This document shows positions 19,431-28,977 of a stretch of DNA of 64,000 nucleotides, in pieces. Origin of the DNA: Gammaproteobacteria bacterium (lineage in GTDB: Bacteria; Pseudomonadota; Gammaproteobacteria; Steroidobacterales; GCA-2729495); contig JAJFJS010000143.1 of NCBI GenBank assembly GCA_021773815.1, forward strand, positions 1 to 64,000, read 5' to 3'. Under the pieces are notes generated by a model. It was given only the letters and a program-made list of their open reading frames with translations, had not been told where the DNA came from and did not search any database. How positions within the stretch are numbered: the first letter of the stretch is position 1; the number at the start of each line of letters is the position of its first letter. The position numbers and the translations under genes are program-made.

Positions 19431-19703
19431 CTAGTTTACGGCATCCTTCAGGGCTTTGCCAGCCTTGAATCCAGGCACCTTGCTGGCCTTGATTTGAATT
19501 GCCTCACCCGTACGCGGGTTGCGTCCGGTGCGGGCAGCGCGCGCCTTAACGGCGAACGTTCCGAAACCAACCAACGATACCTGACCGCCCTTCTTTAACT
19601 CACCCGTAATTGCGCCGATGAATGCATCAACCGCTCGACCTGCGTCGGCTTTTGACAGTCCAGCTTCGCTCGCGACACTCTCAATCAAATCACCCTTGTT
19701 CAT
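19431..19703 (-). CDS. hupB: DNA-binding protein HU (beta type)
   Basis: A 90-residue histone-like protein that bends DNA and compacts the nucleoid. It shows the full HU pattern: [27 protein letters not shown] dimerisation helices, the [22 protein letters not shown] arm with the conserved Arg-Asn-Pro tip, and a Lys-rich C-terminal helix. Its place directly after lon is conserved in gammaproteobacteria. A near-consensus sigma-70 promoter lies about 95 bp upstream of the start (19797-19826), so it has its own transcription in addition to any read-through from lon. Confidence 0.97.
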   Translation of the reverse strand: MNKGDLIESVASEAGLSKADAGRAVDAFIGAITGELKKGGQVSLVGFGTFAVKARAARTGRNPRTGEAIQIKASKVPGFKAGKALKDAVN

Positions 19704-19737
19704 TAAACTGCCTTTTAAAAAAAGATTTAGCCCCTCG

Positions 19738-19757
19738 TCACCAATATGCCGGTGACG
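19738..19757 (-). promoter_or_regulatory. Small stem-loop in the hupB leader
   Basis: The arms GTCACC and GGTGAC (plus-strand notation) with an 8-base loop lie 34-54 bases upstream of the hupB start, within the predicted leader. It could influence mRNA stability. There is no direct sign that it is regulatory. Confidence 0.3.
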
Positions 19758-19796
19758 TCCCCATGTATAGACCGCACAAACTCAAACCACGCGAAC

Positions 19797-19826
19797 CTTA
19801 TACCAATTGACAAAAAGCGCTGTCAA
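19797..19826 (-). promoter_or_regulatory. Sigma-70 promoter of hupB
   Basis: On the minus strand a perfect -35 TTGACA (19821-19826) is followed after 18 bp by TATAAG (19797-19802). The -35 hexamer is one arm of the inverted repeat TTGACA-N8-TGTCAA (19807-19826), so a dimeric regulator could cover it. The predicted leader is about 85-90 nt. The rest of the 337-bp lon-hupB gap (19704-20040) shows no gene; a bulged C-rich/G-rich hairpin near 19963-19985 could follow lon. Confidence 0.75.
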
Positions 19827-20040
19827 CAAAATGTTTCCGGCGCTCGCTGCCAAGAGATTGATGATACGCGTGTTACGAACATCCGATGCAACAACTTTGC
19901 GCCATCGGTGGACTGCGCGGAAAGCCGGCAACCGATCTGCAAAGATCGGCAGCACTCATTGACCACCCCCACAAAACTGTAGGGGGATCATTGCATTACA
20001 AACAGGTCCGTGCAGACTGGACTAACATCCGAATTCGCAA

Positions 20041-22455
20041 TCAATGCGCCCGCACGACTTTCGATCCGCCGCCCTTCGGGTCGGGGGATGCCTCTTCGGC
20101 GATGTTTTCATCGTCGTTCTTGATCGCAGGCATGTGTTGCAGGGCCAACTCAAGCACCTCGTCTATCCACCTTACGGGAATAATCGTCAGCTTGTCCTTG
20201 ATATTTTTTGGTATTTCCGCAAGATCCTTCTCATTCTCCTGAGGAATGATCGCTGTCGTGATACCCCCGCGATGGGCCGCGAGAAGCTTTTCCTTGAGGC
20301 CGCCAATCGGCAACACCTCACCTCGCAACGTAATTTCACCGGTCATCGCAACATCGGAACGCACCGGGATATTGGTCAGCGATGAGACCAGAGCGGTGCA
20401 CATACCCACGCCTGCACTCGGCCCGTCTTTCGGCGTCGCGCCTTCGGGCAGGTGAAAGTGCAAATCGTAGTTCTGATAAAAATCCTCTTGTATGCCAAGG
20501 ACCTTGGCGCGACTCCTGATGACCGTTGTCGCTGCCTGTATTGACTCCAGCATGACATCACCGAGCCGACCGGTATGGATATGCTTGCCCTTGCCGGGCA
20601 CCACCGTCGCCTCGATCGTCAGCAACTCGCCGCCGACCTCGGTCCACGCCAGGCCGGTGACCTGCCCGACCTGATCCTTTTCTTCCGCACGACCATACCG
20701 ATATCGTCGCACGCCCAGATGCTTCTGCAGGCTCTTCGGCACGATGTGAATCTGCCGGTCGCGCGGCGTCAGCAGCAGACTCTTGACGACCTTGCGGCAG
20801 ATCTTGGCAATCTCGCGCTCCAGGTTGCGGACGCCGGATTCGCGCGTGTAATAGCGGATGATGTCGCGAATAGCAGAATCCGAAATCATCAGCTCGCTGA
20901 CCTTTAACCCGTTCGCCTCGAGTTGCTTCTTCATCAGGTAATTGCGCGCAATATTAAGCTTCTCATCCTCGGTATAACCCGGGATACGAATCACTTCCAT
21001 CCGATCGAGTAACGGCGCGGGAATATTCAACGTATTGGCCGTGCAGACAAACATCACATCGGATACGTCGAAATCGACCTCGAGGTAATGGTCGGCAAAC
21101 GTCGTGTTCTGTTCCGGATCGAGCACCTCGAGCAACGCCGCGGACGGATCACCTCGAAAATCCATCGACATCTTGTCGACTTCATCGAAAAGAAACAGCG
21201 GATTACGGACGCCGACCTTCGCGAGGTTCTGCACTACCTTGCCGGGCATCGAACCGATATAGGTCCGACGGTGACCGCGAATCTCGGCTTCGTCGCGAAC
21301 GCCGCCTAGCGACATGCGCACGAACTTGCGGTTGGTCGCGCGCGCAATGCTCTGGCCAAGTGACGTCTTGCCGACGCCCGGTGGCCCGACGAGACATAGA
21401 ATCGGCCCCTTGAGCTTCTTGACGCGCTGCTGAACCGCCAGGTACTCGAGGATGCGTTCCTTGACCTTATCCAGCCCGTAGTGATCTTCCTCGAGGATCG
21501 TCTCGGCTTTTTCCAGATCACGGTAGATCTTGGTGCGTTTTTTCCACGGCACCTTGACGAGCCAGTCAATATAGTTTCGCACGACGGCGGCTTCGGCCGA
21601 CATCGGCGACATCAGCTTCAATTTGTTGACCTCAGACGTAGCCTTATCCTGGGCCTCGGTACTCATGCCCGAATCGGCGATCTTCTGCTCGAGGTCCGCG
21701 ATCTCGTTCGGCGCGTCTTCCATTTCGCCAAGCTCTTTCTGGATCGCCTTCATCTGCTCATTCAGGTAGTACTCGCGCTGGCTCTTCTCCATCTGTTGCT
21801 TTACGCGACCGCGGATCCGCTTTTCGATCTGCAGCATGTCGATCTCGGAATCGATGAGCCCCATGACGTGCTCGAGTCGCTCACGAACGCCTTCAATCGC
21901 GAGAACCTTCTGTTTTTCATCGAGTTTCAGCGACATATGCGCCGCGACGGTATCGGCCAGGCGACCCGGCTGATCGATGCCCGACAGCGACGTCAGAATC
22001 TCGGGCGGCACTTTCTTGTTGAGCTTGACGTAACTCTCAAACTGGGAAATGACCGAACGCTTGAGCACATCCACCTCACGCGAGCCGGACTCCTGATCTT
22101 CCTCGATCAGGCGAATGTCGGCGGAGAAAAACTCGCCGACATAAGGCTGTGTGATCGCGGCGCGGGCGCCTCCCTCGACGAGTACCTTGACGGTCCCGTC
22201 CGGGAGTTTCAGCAACTGCAGGATCGTCGCAAGCGTGCCTAATTCGTAGATATCGTCAAGCGTCGGTTCGTCGACATCCGCCTGTTTCTGGGCCACGAGC
22301 AGGATCTGCTTGTCCGAATTCATCGCCTCATCCAGGGCGACAATCGATTTCTCCCGTCCGACGAACAGCGGAATAACCATGTGCGGATACACGACGACAT
22401 CCCGCAGGGGCAGGATCGGCACCCGGCTATACAGCTGTTGACCTTGCTCGGACAT
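20041..22455 (-). CDS. lon: ATP-dependent protease Lon
   Basis: A homo-oligomeric AAA+ serine protease of about 804 residues that degrades misfolded and regulatory proteins. The LON N-domain begins at [20 protein letters not shown]. The Walker A motif is [11 protein letters not shown], Walker B is [10 protein letters not shown], and the protease part carries the catalytic Ser in DGPSAGVGM and the Lys in [12 protein letters not shown]. The frame is open to 22557, but the ATG at 22455 has a GGAGAG ribosome site at good spacing and gives the family's usual start. The C-terminus carries an acidic/basic tail ([13 protein letters not shown]). It is 156 bp downstream of clpX, as in E. coli. Confidence 0.97.
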   Translation of the reverse strand: MSEQGQQLYSRVPILPLRDVVVYPHMVIPLFVGREKSIVALDEAMNSDKQILLVAQKQADVDEPTLDDIYELGTLATILQLLKLPDGTVKVLVEGGARAAITQPYVGEFFSADIRLIEEDQESGSREVDVLKRSVISQFESYVKLNKKVPPEILTSLSGIDQPGRLADTVAAHMSLKLDEKQKVLAIEGVRERLEHVMGLIDSEIDMLQIEKRIRGRVKQQMEKSQREYYLNEQMKAIQKELGEMEDAPNEIADLEQKIADSGMSTEAQDKATSEVNKLKLMSPMSAEAAVVRNYIDWLVKVPWKKRTKIYRDLEKAETILEEDHYGLDKVKERILEYLAVQQRVKKLKGPILCLVGPPGVGKTSLGQSIARATNRKFVRMSLGGVRDEAEIRGHRRTYIGSMPGKVVQNLAKVGVRNPLFLFDEVDKMSMDFRGDPSAALLEVLDPEQNTTFADHYLEVDFDVSDVMFVCTANTLNIPAPLLDRMEVIRIPGYTEDEKLNIARNYLMKKQLEANGLKVSELMISDSAIRDIIRYYTRESGVRNLEREIAKICRKVVKSLLLTPRDRQIHIVPKSLQKHLGVRRYRYGRAEEKDQVGQVTGLAWTEVGGELLTIEATVVPGKGKHIHTGRLGDVMLESIQAATTVIRSRAKVLGIQEDFYQNYDLHFHLPEGATPKDGPSAGVGMCTALVSSLTNIPVRSDVAMTGEITLRGEVLPIGGLKEKLLAAHRGGITTAIIPQENEKDLAEIPKNIKDKLTIIPVRWIDEVLELALQHMPAIKNDDENIAEEASPDPKGGGSKVVRAH

Positions 22456-22611
22456 ATATCTCTCCAAATTCTGTGAATGCGCAACCGGGCTGAAGGAGGC
22501 AAGCGATCCGGCAGCTTCTTCGCAACAACAACAAAGGAGCCCGGTATTTCCTTCCACCGCGTGCCTCTCTATATGGGGGCGGTGGTTGGGTTACTCAAGT
22601 TGCGGCCGACG

Positions 22612-23931
<1,320 letters not shown>

Positions 23932-24124
23932 GTGTTGCCTCAACCCGTAATAAAGTCAGTGTCTGTTCGACAACCGCCCGAACAGACGGTTCGTATATAG
24001 CATGCAACGAACGGCACGTGCAAAGCGATACGGCCCAATTTGCCGACCTGCGTCGCGTTTTCCCACATTGGTCGCGACCCGACCCAACCGTCAATATTTT
24101 GTCAAATCGCGTCGGTTCGACGCG

Positions 24125-24745
24125 TCATTCGCCGCTAGCCGTCGTTTCGCCGCGTCGCGTCAAAACCGTGTCGATCAACCCGTACTCGACGGCCACCTCG
24201 CCGCTCATGAAGTTATCCCGATCGGTGTCCCGGGCGATTTGCTCCAGCGGCTTGCCGGTGTGCTCAGCCAGAATCTGGTTCAGCCGATCCCTGGTCTGCA
24301 GAACTTCTTTCGCATGAATGTCGATATCGGATGCCTGCCCCTGGAATCCGGCAATCGGCTGGTGAATCATGATCCGCGAATGCGGCAGACAGAACCGCTT
24401 CGTGTGTGCGCCGCCGGCCAGCAGCACGGCGCCCATGCTGGCCGCCTGACCGACGCAGATCGTGCTGACGTCCGGCTTGATGAACTGCATCGTATCGTAG
24501 ACGGCGAGTCCGGCACTGACCGACCCCCCCGGCGAGTTAATATATAAGTGAATGTCCTTGTCGGCATTCTCCGACTCGAGGAACAACAACTGGGCGACGA
24601 TCAGATTCGCCATATTGTCCTCGACGGGGCCGACCGCAAATACGACGCGCTCCTTGAGCAGGCGCGAAAAGATATCGTAGGAGCGCTCACCGCGCGCCGT
24701 CTGCTCGACGACCATCGGCACGAGGTTCAAGGCTTGGGTGTCCAT
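24125..24745 (-). CDS. clpP: ATP-dependent Clp protease proteolytic subunit ClpP
   Basis: A 206-residue serine peptidase that forms the tetradecameric chamber used by ClpX. The nucleophile is in [14 protein letters not shown], the catalytic His in [11 protein letters not shown], and the Asp in the following [18 protein letters not shown] region. The N-terminus ([27 protein letters not shown]) is the processed family start. It lies 47 bp downstream of tig and 193 bp upstream of clpX, the standard order. Confidence 0.97.
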   Translation of the reverse strand: MDTQALNLVPMVVEQTARGERSYDIFSRLLKERVVFAVGPVEDNMANLIVAQLLFLESENADKDIHLYINSPGGSVSAGLAVYDTMQFIKPDVSTICVGQAASMGAVLLAGGAHTKRFCLPHSRIMIHQPIAGFQGQASDIDIHAKEVLQTRDRLNQILAEHTGKPLEQIARDTDRDNFMSGEVAVEYGLIDTVLTRRGETTASGE

Positions 24746-24792
24746 ACTAAGTTCTCACTGGTTTGCCGGATTTGATTCATCACATTCATCCT

Positions 24793-26103
24793 TCAGCTGT
24801 TGCGCAATTCACGAAAGGCCTTGGGCGATACGGTCAGCTTGGCTTTGGCCACGAGCCAGTCGACGACCTGCTCCTCCAGAACCACCGACTCGACCTGCTC
24901 GAGCAGCTGCGGATTCTGAAAATAGAGTTTCTTGAACTCTTCCGGCTTGTCGTAGGGAGCGCAGATCTCATCGACCTTGTCCTTGACCCGCTCGCGGTCG
25001 ACCGTGAGCCCGTTTTCCTCGATCAGGGCGCCGACCAGCAGACTCAGCCGCACGCGCCGTTCGGCCGCATCCCGATACGCATCGATCGGCGGAACCCTCG
25101 GGTCGTCAGCGTTTTCGTCGGTCACGCCGAGCTTGCGCAACGCCTCAGACCGCAGGCTGGCAGCCTCTCGGTCGGTCAGCGCCGCGGGAACACCGATCGG
25201 ATTGGCCTCGAGTAGTTGCTCCATGACCTGACGCTTAACGTCCGCCAGGATCATCGCGACGGCCTCCCGTTCCATATTCTTGCAGACATCATTGCGAAAC
25301 GCCTCGACGTCACCGCTCTCCACGCCGAATGCCTTGACGAAGTCGGCATCGAGCGCGGGCAGTTGCTGTTCGGCAACCGCCTTGACCGAAACGGTGAAGT
25401 TCGCCGTCTTTCCGCCCAGTTCCTCGGCGTGGTAATCCTTGGCAAACATCACCTCGAAAGATTTTTCCTCTGTCGCAGACATTCCCGGGATATTCTTCTC
25501 GAATTCATCGAGCATTCTTCCCTGGCCGAGAATAATCTCGACATCCGTGCCGGCGCCGTCGGCGACCGGCTCTCCATCGATCCGGCCCTCAAAATCGACA
25601 GTGACCTTGTCGCCATCGGCCGCGGGCCGGTCGACCGGAATCCAGTCGGCACGTTGTTCGCGCAGCGTATCGATCATCTCGTCGACATCGGCGTCACCGA
25701 TCTCGGTTTCTGCCCGCTCCACCTCCATCCCGTCGAAGCCGGCCAGTTCGATCTCCGGATAGATCTCGAAGGTTGCCGAATAGGCGAAGTCGGCGCCAAT
25801 CTCCGTCTGCCCCTGCTCCAGAGTTGGCAGGGCCGCCGGGCGGAGATTCTCCTGATTGATCGCGGCCGAATAACTCGACTGGATCAGATCACTGAGCACC
25901 TCCTCTCGCACCTGAACACCGTAATGCTGGCGGATCACCTTTTCGGGCGCCTTGCCCGGCCGAAAGCCTTTCAATTTTGCGTTGCGCCCGACCTTTTGCA
26001 GCCGCGCATCGACTTCCCGCTCGATATTCGAGGCCGGAATCGTCACCGTCATTCGTCGCTGCAGCCCCTCCAGAGGCTCCACCGATATCTGTAGATCCGT
26101 CAT
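24793..26103 (-). CDS. tig: Trigger factor (ribosome-associated chaperone and peptidyl-prolyl isomerase)
   Basis: A 436-residue ribosome-bound chaperone. The ribosome-docking signature is present as NAKLKGFRPGKAPEKVI near residues 38-54. The FKBP-type domain is around residues 150-245 (GDKVTVDFEGRIDGEPVADG-GAG, FEKNIPGMSA). The helical C-terminal chaperone arms follow. Length is typical (432 in E. coli). It heads the tig-clpP-clpX-lon run and lies just downstream of tRNA-Leu, so read-through from the tRNA transcript is possible. Confidence 0.97.
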   Translation of the reverse strand: MTDLQISVEPLEGLQRRMTVTIPASNIEREVDARLQKVGRNAKLKGFRPGKAPEKVIRQHYGVQVREEVLSDLIQSSYSAAINQENLRPAALPTLEQGQTEIGADFAYSATFEIYPEIELAGFDGMEVERAETEIGDADVDEMIDTLREQRADWIPVDRPAADGDKVTVDFEGRIDGEPVADGAGTDVEIILGQGRMLDEFEKNIPGMSATEEKSFEVMFAKDYHAEELGGKTANFTVSVKAVAEQQLPALDADFVKAFGVESGDVEAFRNDVCKNMEREAVAMILADVKRQVMEQLLEANPIGVPAALTDREAASLRSEALRKLGVTDENADDPRVPPIDAYRDAAERRVRLSLLVGALIEENGLTVDRERVKDKVDEICAPYDKPEEFKKLYFQNPQLLEQVESVVLEEQVVDWLVAKAKLTVSPKAFRELRNS

Positions 26104-26164
26104 TTTCTGATCTGTTCCATCATATTTTTAGTATTGCCGGGCCTGGCCCGAACGCCGTGAAAAA

Positions 26165-26249
<85 letters not shown>

Positions 26250-26294
26250 CCCTGCGCAGTCACGAGGCCGCGAAAGGACTCGCGCACCGGCCGC

Positions 26295-26300
26295 ATTATA
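26295..26300 (-). promoter_or_regulatory. Candidate -10 element for tRNA-Leu
   Basis: A perfect TATAAT on the minus strand lies 45 bases before the tRNA-Leu 5' end. It is followed by a GC-rich discriminator (GCGGCCGG), as in stringently controlled tRNA promoters. No good -35 was found at 16-18 bp, so the call is tentative. Confidence 0.45.
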
Positions 26301-26415
26301 GAAGACCCGCCCCGCTACGGATATGCGAATCTGCGACGTTGCCCGGCCGCGACCGGCCGCGTGCCGCGCAACCGCATCCTGATTCCGTTAAATTCTTGCG
26401 CTGACAATAACTTAC

Positions 26416-26481
26416 AGATGAAAGGGTTCAGGGTAAATATAGCCTGAACTCGGCTATTTTTACCCTGACCCCTTTTCATCT
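26416..26481. repeat. Palindromic repeat element A
   Basis: A 66-bp near-perfect inverted repeat with long arms around a TGAACTC loop, bounded by AGATGAAA and TTTTCATCT. It shares its core with element B at 27091-27165. The two copies flank the tRNA-Lys/His/Arg block. The GGGTCAGGGTAAA-type core resembles dispersed REP/RAYT-associated palindromes of proteobacteria. No transposase is nearby. Confidence 0.8.
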
Positions 26482-26497
26482 ATTTTAAAAAAAGCCT

Positions 26498-26593
26498 GGG
26501 ACTGCGTCGAACGAGAGCCTCTTCCAGCAACGACATACCATTCTCAAGAATCCCGCGATGCGGGATCCTTGAGAATGGTGGGCCGTGTAGGAT
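26498..26593. repeat. Tandem duplication copy 1, ending in the last 18 nt of tRNA-Lys
   Basis: Identical over 96 bp to 26624-26719, with a 126-bp period. On the minus strand it begins with the 3'-terminal 18 nt of tRNA-Lys including CCA (26576-26593). It then runs into a 17-bp hairpin (arms 26540-26556 and 26560-26576, one mismatch) and ends near a T7 tract. It is a non-functional tRNA fragment. Confidence 0.9.
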
Positions 26594-26623
26594 CCCCGGC
26601 GAGTGTCCTCTAAAAAAAGGCCC

Positions 26624-26719
26624 GGGACTGCGTCGAACGAGAGCCTCTTCCAGCAACGACATACCATTCTCAAGAATCCCGCGATGCGGGATCCTTGAGA
26701 ATGGTGGGCCGTGTAGGAT
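26624..26719. repeat. Tandem duplication copy 2, overlapping the intact tRNA-Lys gene
   Basis: The second identical 96-bp copy. Its end coincides with the 3' 18 nt of the real tRNA-Lys at 26702-26719. The hairpin arms 26666-26682 and 26686-26702 abut the CCA end. A T7 tract just beyond the copy (26612-26618, read on the minus strand) may help terminate tRNA transcription. Confidence 0.9.
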
Positions 26720-26777
26720 TCGAACCTACGACCAAGTGATTAAGAGTCACCTGCTCTACCAACTGAGCTAACGGCCC
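26702..26777 (-). tRNA. tRNA-Lys (CTT)
   Basis: A 76-nt cloverleaf with encoded CCA. The acceptor arms GGGCCGT and ACGGCCC pair fully, the anticodon loop ACTCTTAAT gives anticodon CTT, and the T-loop GGTTCGAATCC is intact. Its last 18 nt are repeated 126 bp further downstream (26576-26593). It is the last tRNA of a Pro-Arg-His-Lys series on this strand. Confidence 0.96.
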
Positions 26778-26840
26778 ATATACCGTCATCATCACCGACA
26801 CCATCGTCGGCATTGCTCTCGTACATTCCCCGGAGGGGAA

Positions 26841-26916
26841 TGGGGTGGATGATGGGACTCGAACCCACGACGACCGGAATCACAATCCGGGGCTCTACCA
26901 ACTGAGCTACACCCAC
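26841..26916 (-). tRNA. tRNA-His (GTG)
   Basis: A 76-nt cloverleaf. The anticodon loop TTGTGAT gives anticodon GTG, the acceptor 5' arm is GTGGGTG, and the discriminator is C before CCA. The base just upstream (26917) supplies the G-1 expected for histidine tRNA opposite that C. Confidence 0.96.
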
Positions 26917-26955
26917 CATCGTCGGACTCTTATTTTACATCGCAATCCGGCGATG

Positions 26956-27032
26956 TGGCGCGCCCGGCAGGACTCGAACCTGCAACATCCTGCTTAGAAG
27001 GCAGGTGCTCTGTCCGGTTGAGCTACGGGCGC
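26956..27032 (-). tRNA. tRNA-Arg (TCT)
   Basis: A 77-nt cloverleaf with encoded CCA. The acceptor arms GCGCCCG and CGGGCGC pair, the anticodon loop CTTCTAA gives anticodon TCT for AGA/AGG codons, and the T-arm CAGGTTCGAGTCCTG is regular. Confidence 0.97.
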
Positions 27033-27090
27033 ATAGCCCTGTCGTTGCAAACTCACTGCGAGCTGCTGGCGTGCGACCGGTCAGTTGGAA

Positions 27091-27165
27091 GGGGTCAGGG
27101 TAAAAATAGCCTGAACTCGGCTATTTTTACCCTGACCCCTTTTCATCTCTGACCCCTTTTCATCT
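27091..27165. repeat. Palindromic repeat element B with a tandem 17-bp tail
   Basis: A perfect 21-bp inverted repeat (27091-27111 and 27119-27139) surrounds the 7-base loop TGAACTC. The sequence CTGACCCCTTTTCATCT then occurs twice head-to-tail (27132-27148 and 27149-27165). The core matches element A. It lies between tRNA-Pro and tRNA-Arg, so it would form a strong hairpin in a common tRNA precursor. Confidence 0.85.
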
Positions 27166-27200
27166 CCCTTTAATGATCTGCAAGTTCAAAAACTCGCTAG

Positions 27201-27277
27201 TGGTCGGGGCAGAGGGATTCGAACCCCCGACCCTCTGCTCCCAAAGCAGATGCGCTACCAGACTGCGCCATGCCCCG
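27201..27277 (-). tRNA. tRNA-Pro (TGG)
   Basis: A 77-nt cloverleaf with encoded CCA and discriminator A. The acceptor arms CGGGGCA and TGCCCCG pair, the anticodon loop TTTGGGA gives anticodon TGG, and the T-arm is GGGGGTTCGAATCCC. It is the most upstream tRNA of the minus-strand group. Confidence 0.97.
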
Positions 27278-27305
27278 AATCATTGCAGCAACCCGCAACC
27301 GCGAC

Positions 27306-27364
27306 ATTATACCCGCCGCCCGGCAGGGCCGCAGGATGATACGGGCGGCTCGCGAACCCGTCAA
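27306..27364 (-). promoter_or_regulatory. Promoter region of the tRNA-Pro/Arg/His/Lys group
   Basis: On the minus strand TTGACG (27359-27364) and TATCAT (27336-27341) are separated by 17 bp. A perfect TATAAT (27306-27311) lies closer to the tRNA, with a GC-rich discriminator and about 28 bases to the mature 5' end. Either or both could drive the tRNA group; the TATAAT lacks a good -35. Confidence 0.6.
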
Positions 27365-27466
27365 TGATCGGCGGGCGCTGACTGCGCCAGCAACCCGCAA
27401 GGCTGTCGCCGTTGCCGTGCCTCTGGTATGTTTCCGCCTGTTCATAGACCACGTATCGTGACCACA

Positions 27467-28357
27467 ATGTCCGCGCAGATCATCGACGGAAAAGCCATCG
27501 CCAAGGAGATACGGCTCGAGATCCGGCAGCGGATCGACGCCCGATCGTCCACGGGCCTGCCGCAGCCCGGTCTCGCGGTCATCCTCGTCGGCGAGGACCC
27601 TGCGTCACAGATATATGTTCGCAACAAGCGCCTGGCCTGTGAGGAGGCCGGCATCATCAGTCGCGACTACGACCTGCCGGCCGACACCCCCGAGGCACAA
27701 ATCATCGATCTGATCGATGATCTGAACGACGACCCGACCATTCACGGCATTCTCGTACAGTTTCCGTTGCCGCGCGCCATCAACGAGGTCGCGATCATTG
27801 AACGGATCGCACCCTACAAGGATGTCGACGGCTTTCACCCCTACACGGTCGGGCGACTGGCACAGCGCATTCCCGGGCTGCGGCCGTGCACGCCATTCGG
27901 CGTCATGACGCTGCTCGACCGGATTGGCGTCGATCCGAAGGGTCAGCATGCCGTCGTCGTCGGTGCATCCAACCACGTGGGCCGACCGCTGGCGCTGGAG
28001 TTCCTGCTGGCCGGCACGACCACCACCGTATGCCACCGGTTCACACGCGACCTTCAGGCGCACATCGAACGCGCGGATATCCTGGCGGTTGCTGTCGGCA
28101 AGGCCGAACTGATACCCGGCGAATGGGTCAAGCCCGGCGCGACGGTCATCGACATCGGCATCACGCGCCTGACCAATGGCAAGTTATGCGGCGATATCGG
28201 CTTTGCGGCGGCCGCCGAACGGGCCGCCTGGATCACTCCCGTCCCGGGCGGCGTCGGCCCGATGACGATCGCGATGCTGCTGACGAATACGCTGGCGGCG
28301 GCCATCGACGGACCCGCGCTGATGGCGGCACGAATACCGACCGACAAAAACTATTAG
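27467..28357 (+). CDS. folD: Bifunctional methylenetetrahydrofolate dehydrogenase/cyclohydrolase
   Basis: A 296-residue cytosolic enzyme converting 5,10-methylene-THF to 10-formyl-THF through methenyl-THF. It contains the YVRNK catalytic region (Tyr and Lys), VQFPLP, the DVDGFHP motif, the NADP-binding [16 protein letters not shown] segment where other FolD proteins read GRSxIVGxP, and the closing [18 protein letters not shown]. The Asn-His in place of the usual Ile-Val of that motif is a small oddity. The ATG at 27467 gives the usual protein start; a GTG three codons earlier and an ATG at 27428 are alternatives. It is divergent from the tRNA cluster. Confidence 0.96.
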   Translation: MSAQIIDGKAIAKEIRLEIRQRIDARSSTGLPQPGLAVILVGEDPASQIYVRNKRLACEEAGIISRDYDLPADTPEAQIIDLIDDLNDDPTIHGILVQFPLPRAINEVAIIERIAPYKDVDGFHPYTVGRLAQRIPGLRPCTPFGVMTLLDRIGVDPKGQHAVVVGASNHVGRPLALEFLLAGTTTTVCHRFTRDLQAHIERADILAVAVGKAELIPGEWVKPGATVIDIGITRLTNGKLCGDIGFAAAAERAAWITPVPGGVGPMTIAMLLTNTLAAAIDGPALMAARIPTDKNY

Positions 28358-28402
28358 AAATCTTAGGAATATAGTACAAGCTATTGTTTTATGGAGATTA
28401 AA

Positions 28403-28966
28403 ATGAACATCTTCCGAGTTGGCGGCTGGTGCGCCGTCCTGCTTCTGACGGCCGGCGCCACGCTGGCCGCGGAATTTCCGCGCGTCCGGGTCGAAACGAC
28501 GGCCGGGACTTTCGTCATGCAGTTGGACGACGAGCGGGCGCCGCTGACGGTCGAGAATTTCCTGCAATACGTCAGGAGTGGATACTACACGGACACGATA
28601 TTTCACCGCGTCGTCAACGGCTTCGTGATTCAGGGCGGCGGCTTTACCGCAGACCTGACACCCAGGGACACGCAGCCGCCGGTCGTTAACGAATCCGGAA
28701 ACGGGTTGAACAATCGCCGGATGACGGTGGCGATGGCGCGAACCAACGATCCGCATTCGGCCGACGCACAGTTTTACGTAAACCTCGCGGACAACGTCGC
28801 ACTGGATCCGAAGCCGACGCGCTGGGGTTATGCCGTATTCGGCGAGGTCATCTCGGGCCAGGATGTCGTCGATGATATCGGCCACCGGGCAACTAGCCCG
28901 AAGGGCGCCTTTCAGAATCTCCCGGCAGCGCCGGTCATCATCGAGCGAATCGCAATCGACGAATAG
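28403..28966 (+). CDS. ppiA: Periplasmic cyclophilin-type peptidyl-prolyl isomerase
   Basis: A 187-residue cyclophilin with a cleavable signal peptide (RVGGWCAVLLLTAGATLAAE, cut near AAA-EFP). The catalytic core shows FHRVVNGFVIQGGG (Arg of the active site), the AMARTNDPHSADAQFYVNL segment with Gln/Phe of the substrate pocket, and YAVFGEVISGQDVVD. It should isomerise Xaa-Pro bonds in exported proteins. The ATG at 28403 has GGAG at ideal spacing; an ATG four codons earlier lies inside that ribosome site. It lies 45 bp after folD and 12 bp before lpxH, probably one transcript. Confidence 0.92.
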   Translation: MNIFRVGGWCAVLLLTAGATLAAEFPRVRVETTAGTFVMQLDDERAPLTVENFLQYVRSGYYTDTIFHRVVNGFVIQGGGFTADLTPRDTQPPVVNESGNGLNNRRMTVAMARTNDPHSADAQFYVNLADNVALDPKPTRWGYAVFGEVISGQDVVDDIGHRATSPKGAFQNLPAAPVIIERIAIDE

Positions 28967-28977
28967 AGCGCCGAACG

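Noticed and set aside
26576-26593. Possible second tRNA-Lys
   Set aside because: Only the last 18 nt of tRNA-Lys are present, without anticodon or D arms; it is part of the tandem duplication.
26480-26673. Two overlapping 60-residue minus-strand frames in the duplicated tRNA tail
   Set aside because: They arise from the 126-bp tandem repeat, translate the same repeat twice, and overlap a hairpin and tRNA sequence.
26498-26719. attL/attR pair of an integrated element at tRNA-Lys
   Set aside because: The repeated tRNA end would fit, but the period is only 126 bp, the identity extends well past the tRNA into the tail, and there is no integrase. Tandem duplication is the simpler reading.
26416-27165. 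CRISPR-like array
   Set aside because: There are only two palindromic copies about 675 bp apart with tRNA genes between them, and no regular spacers or cas genes.
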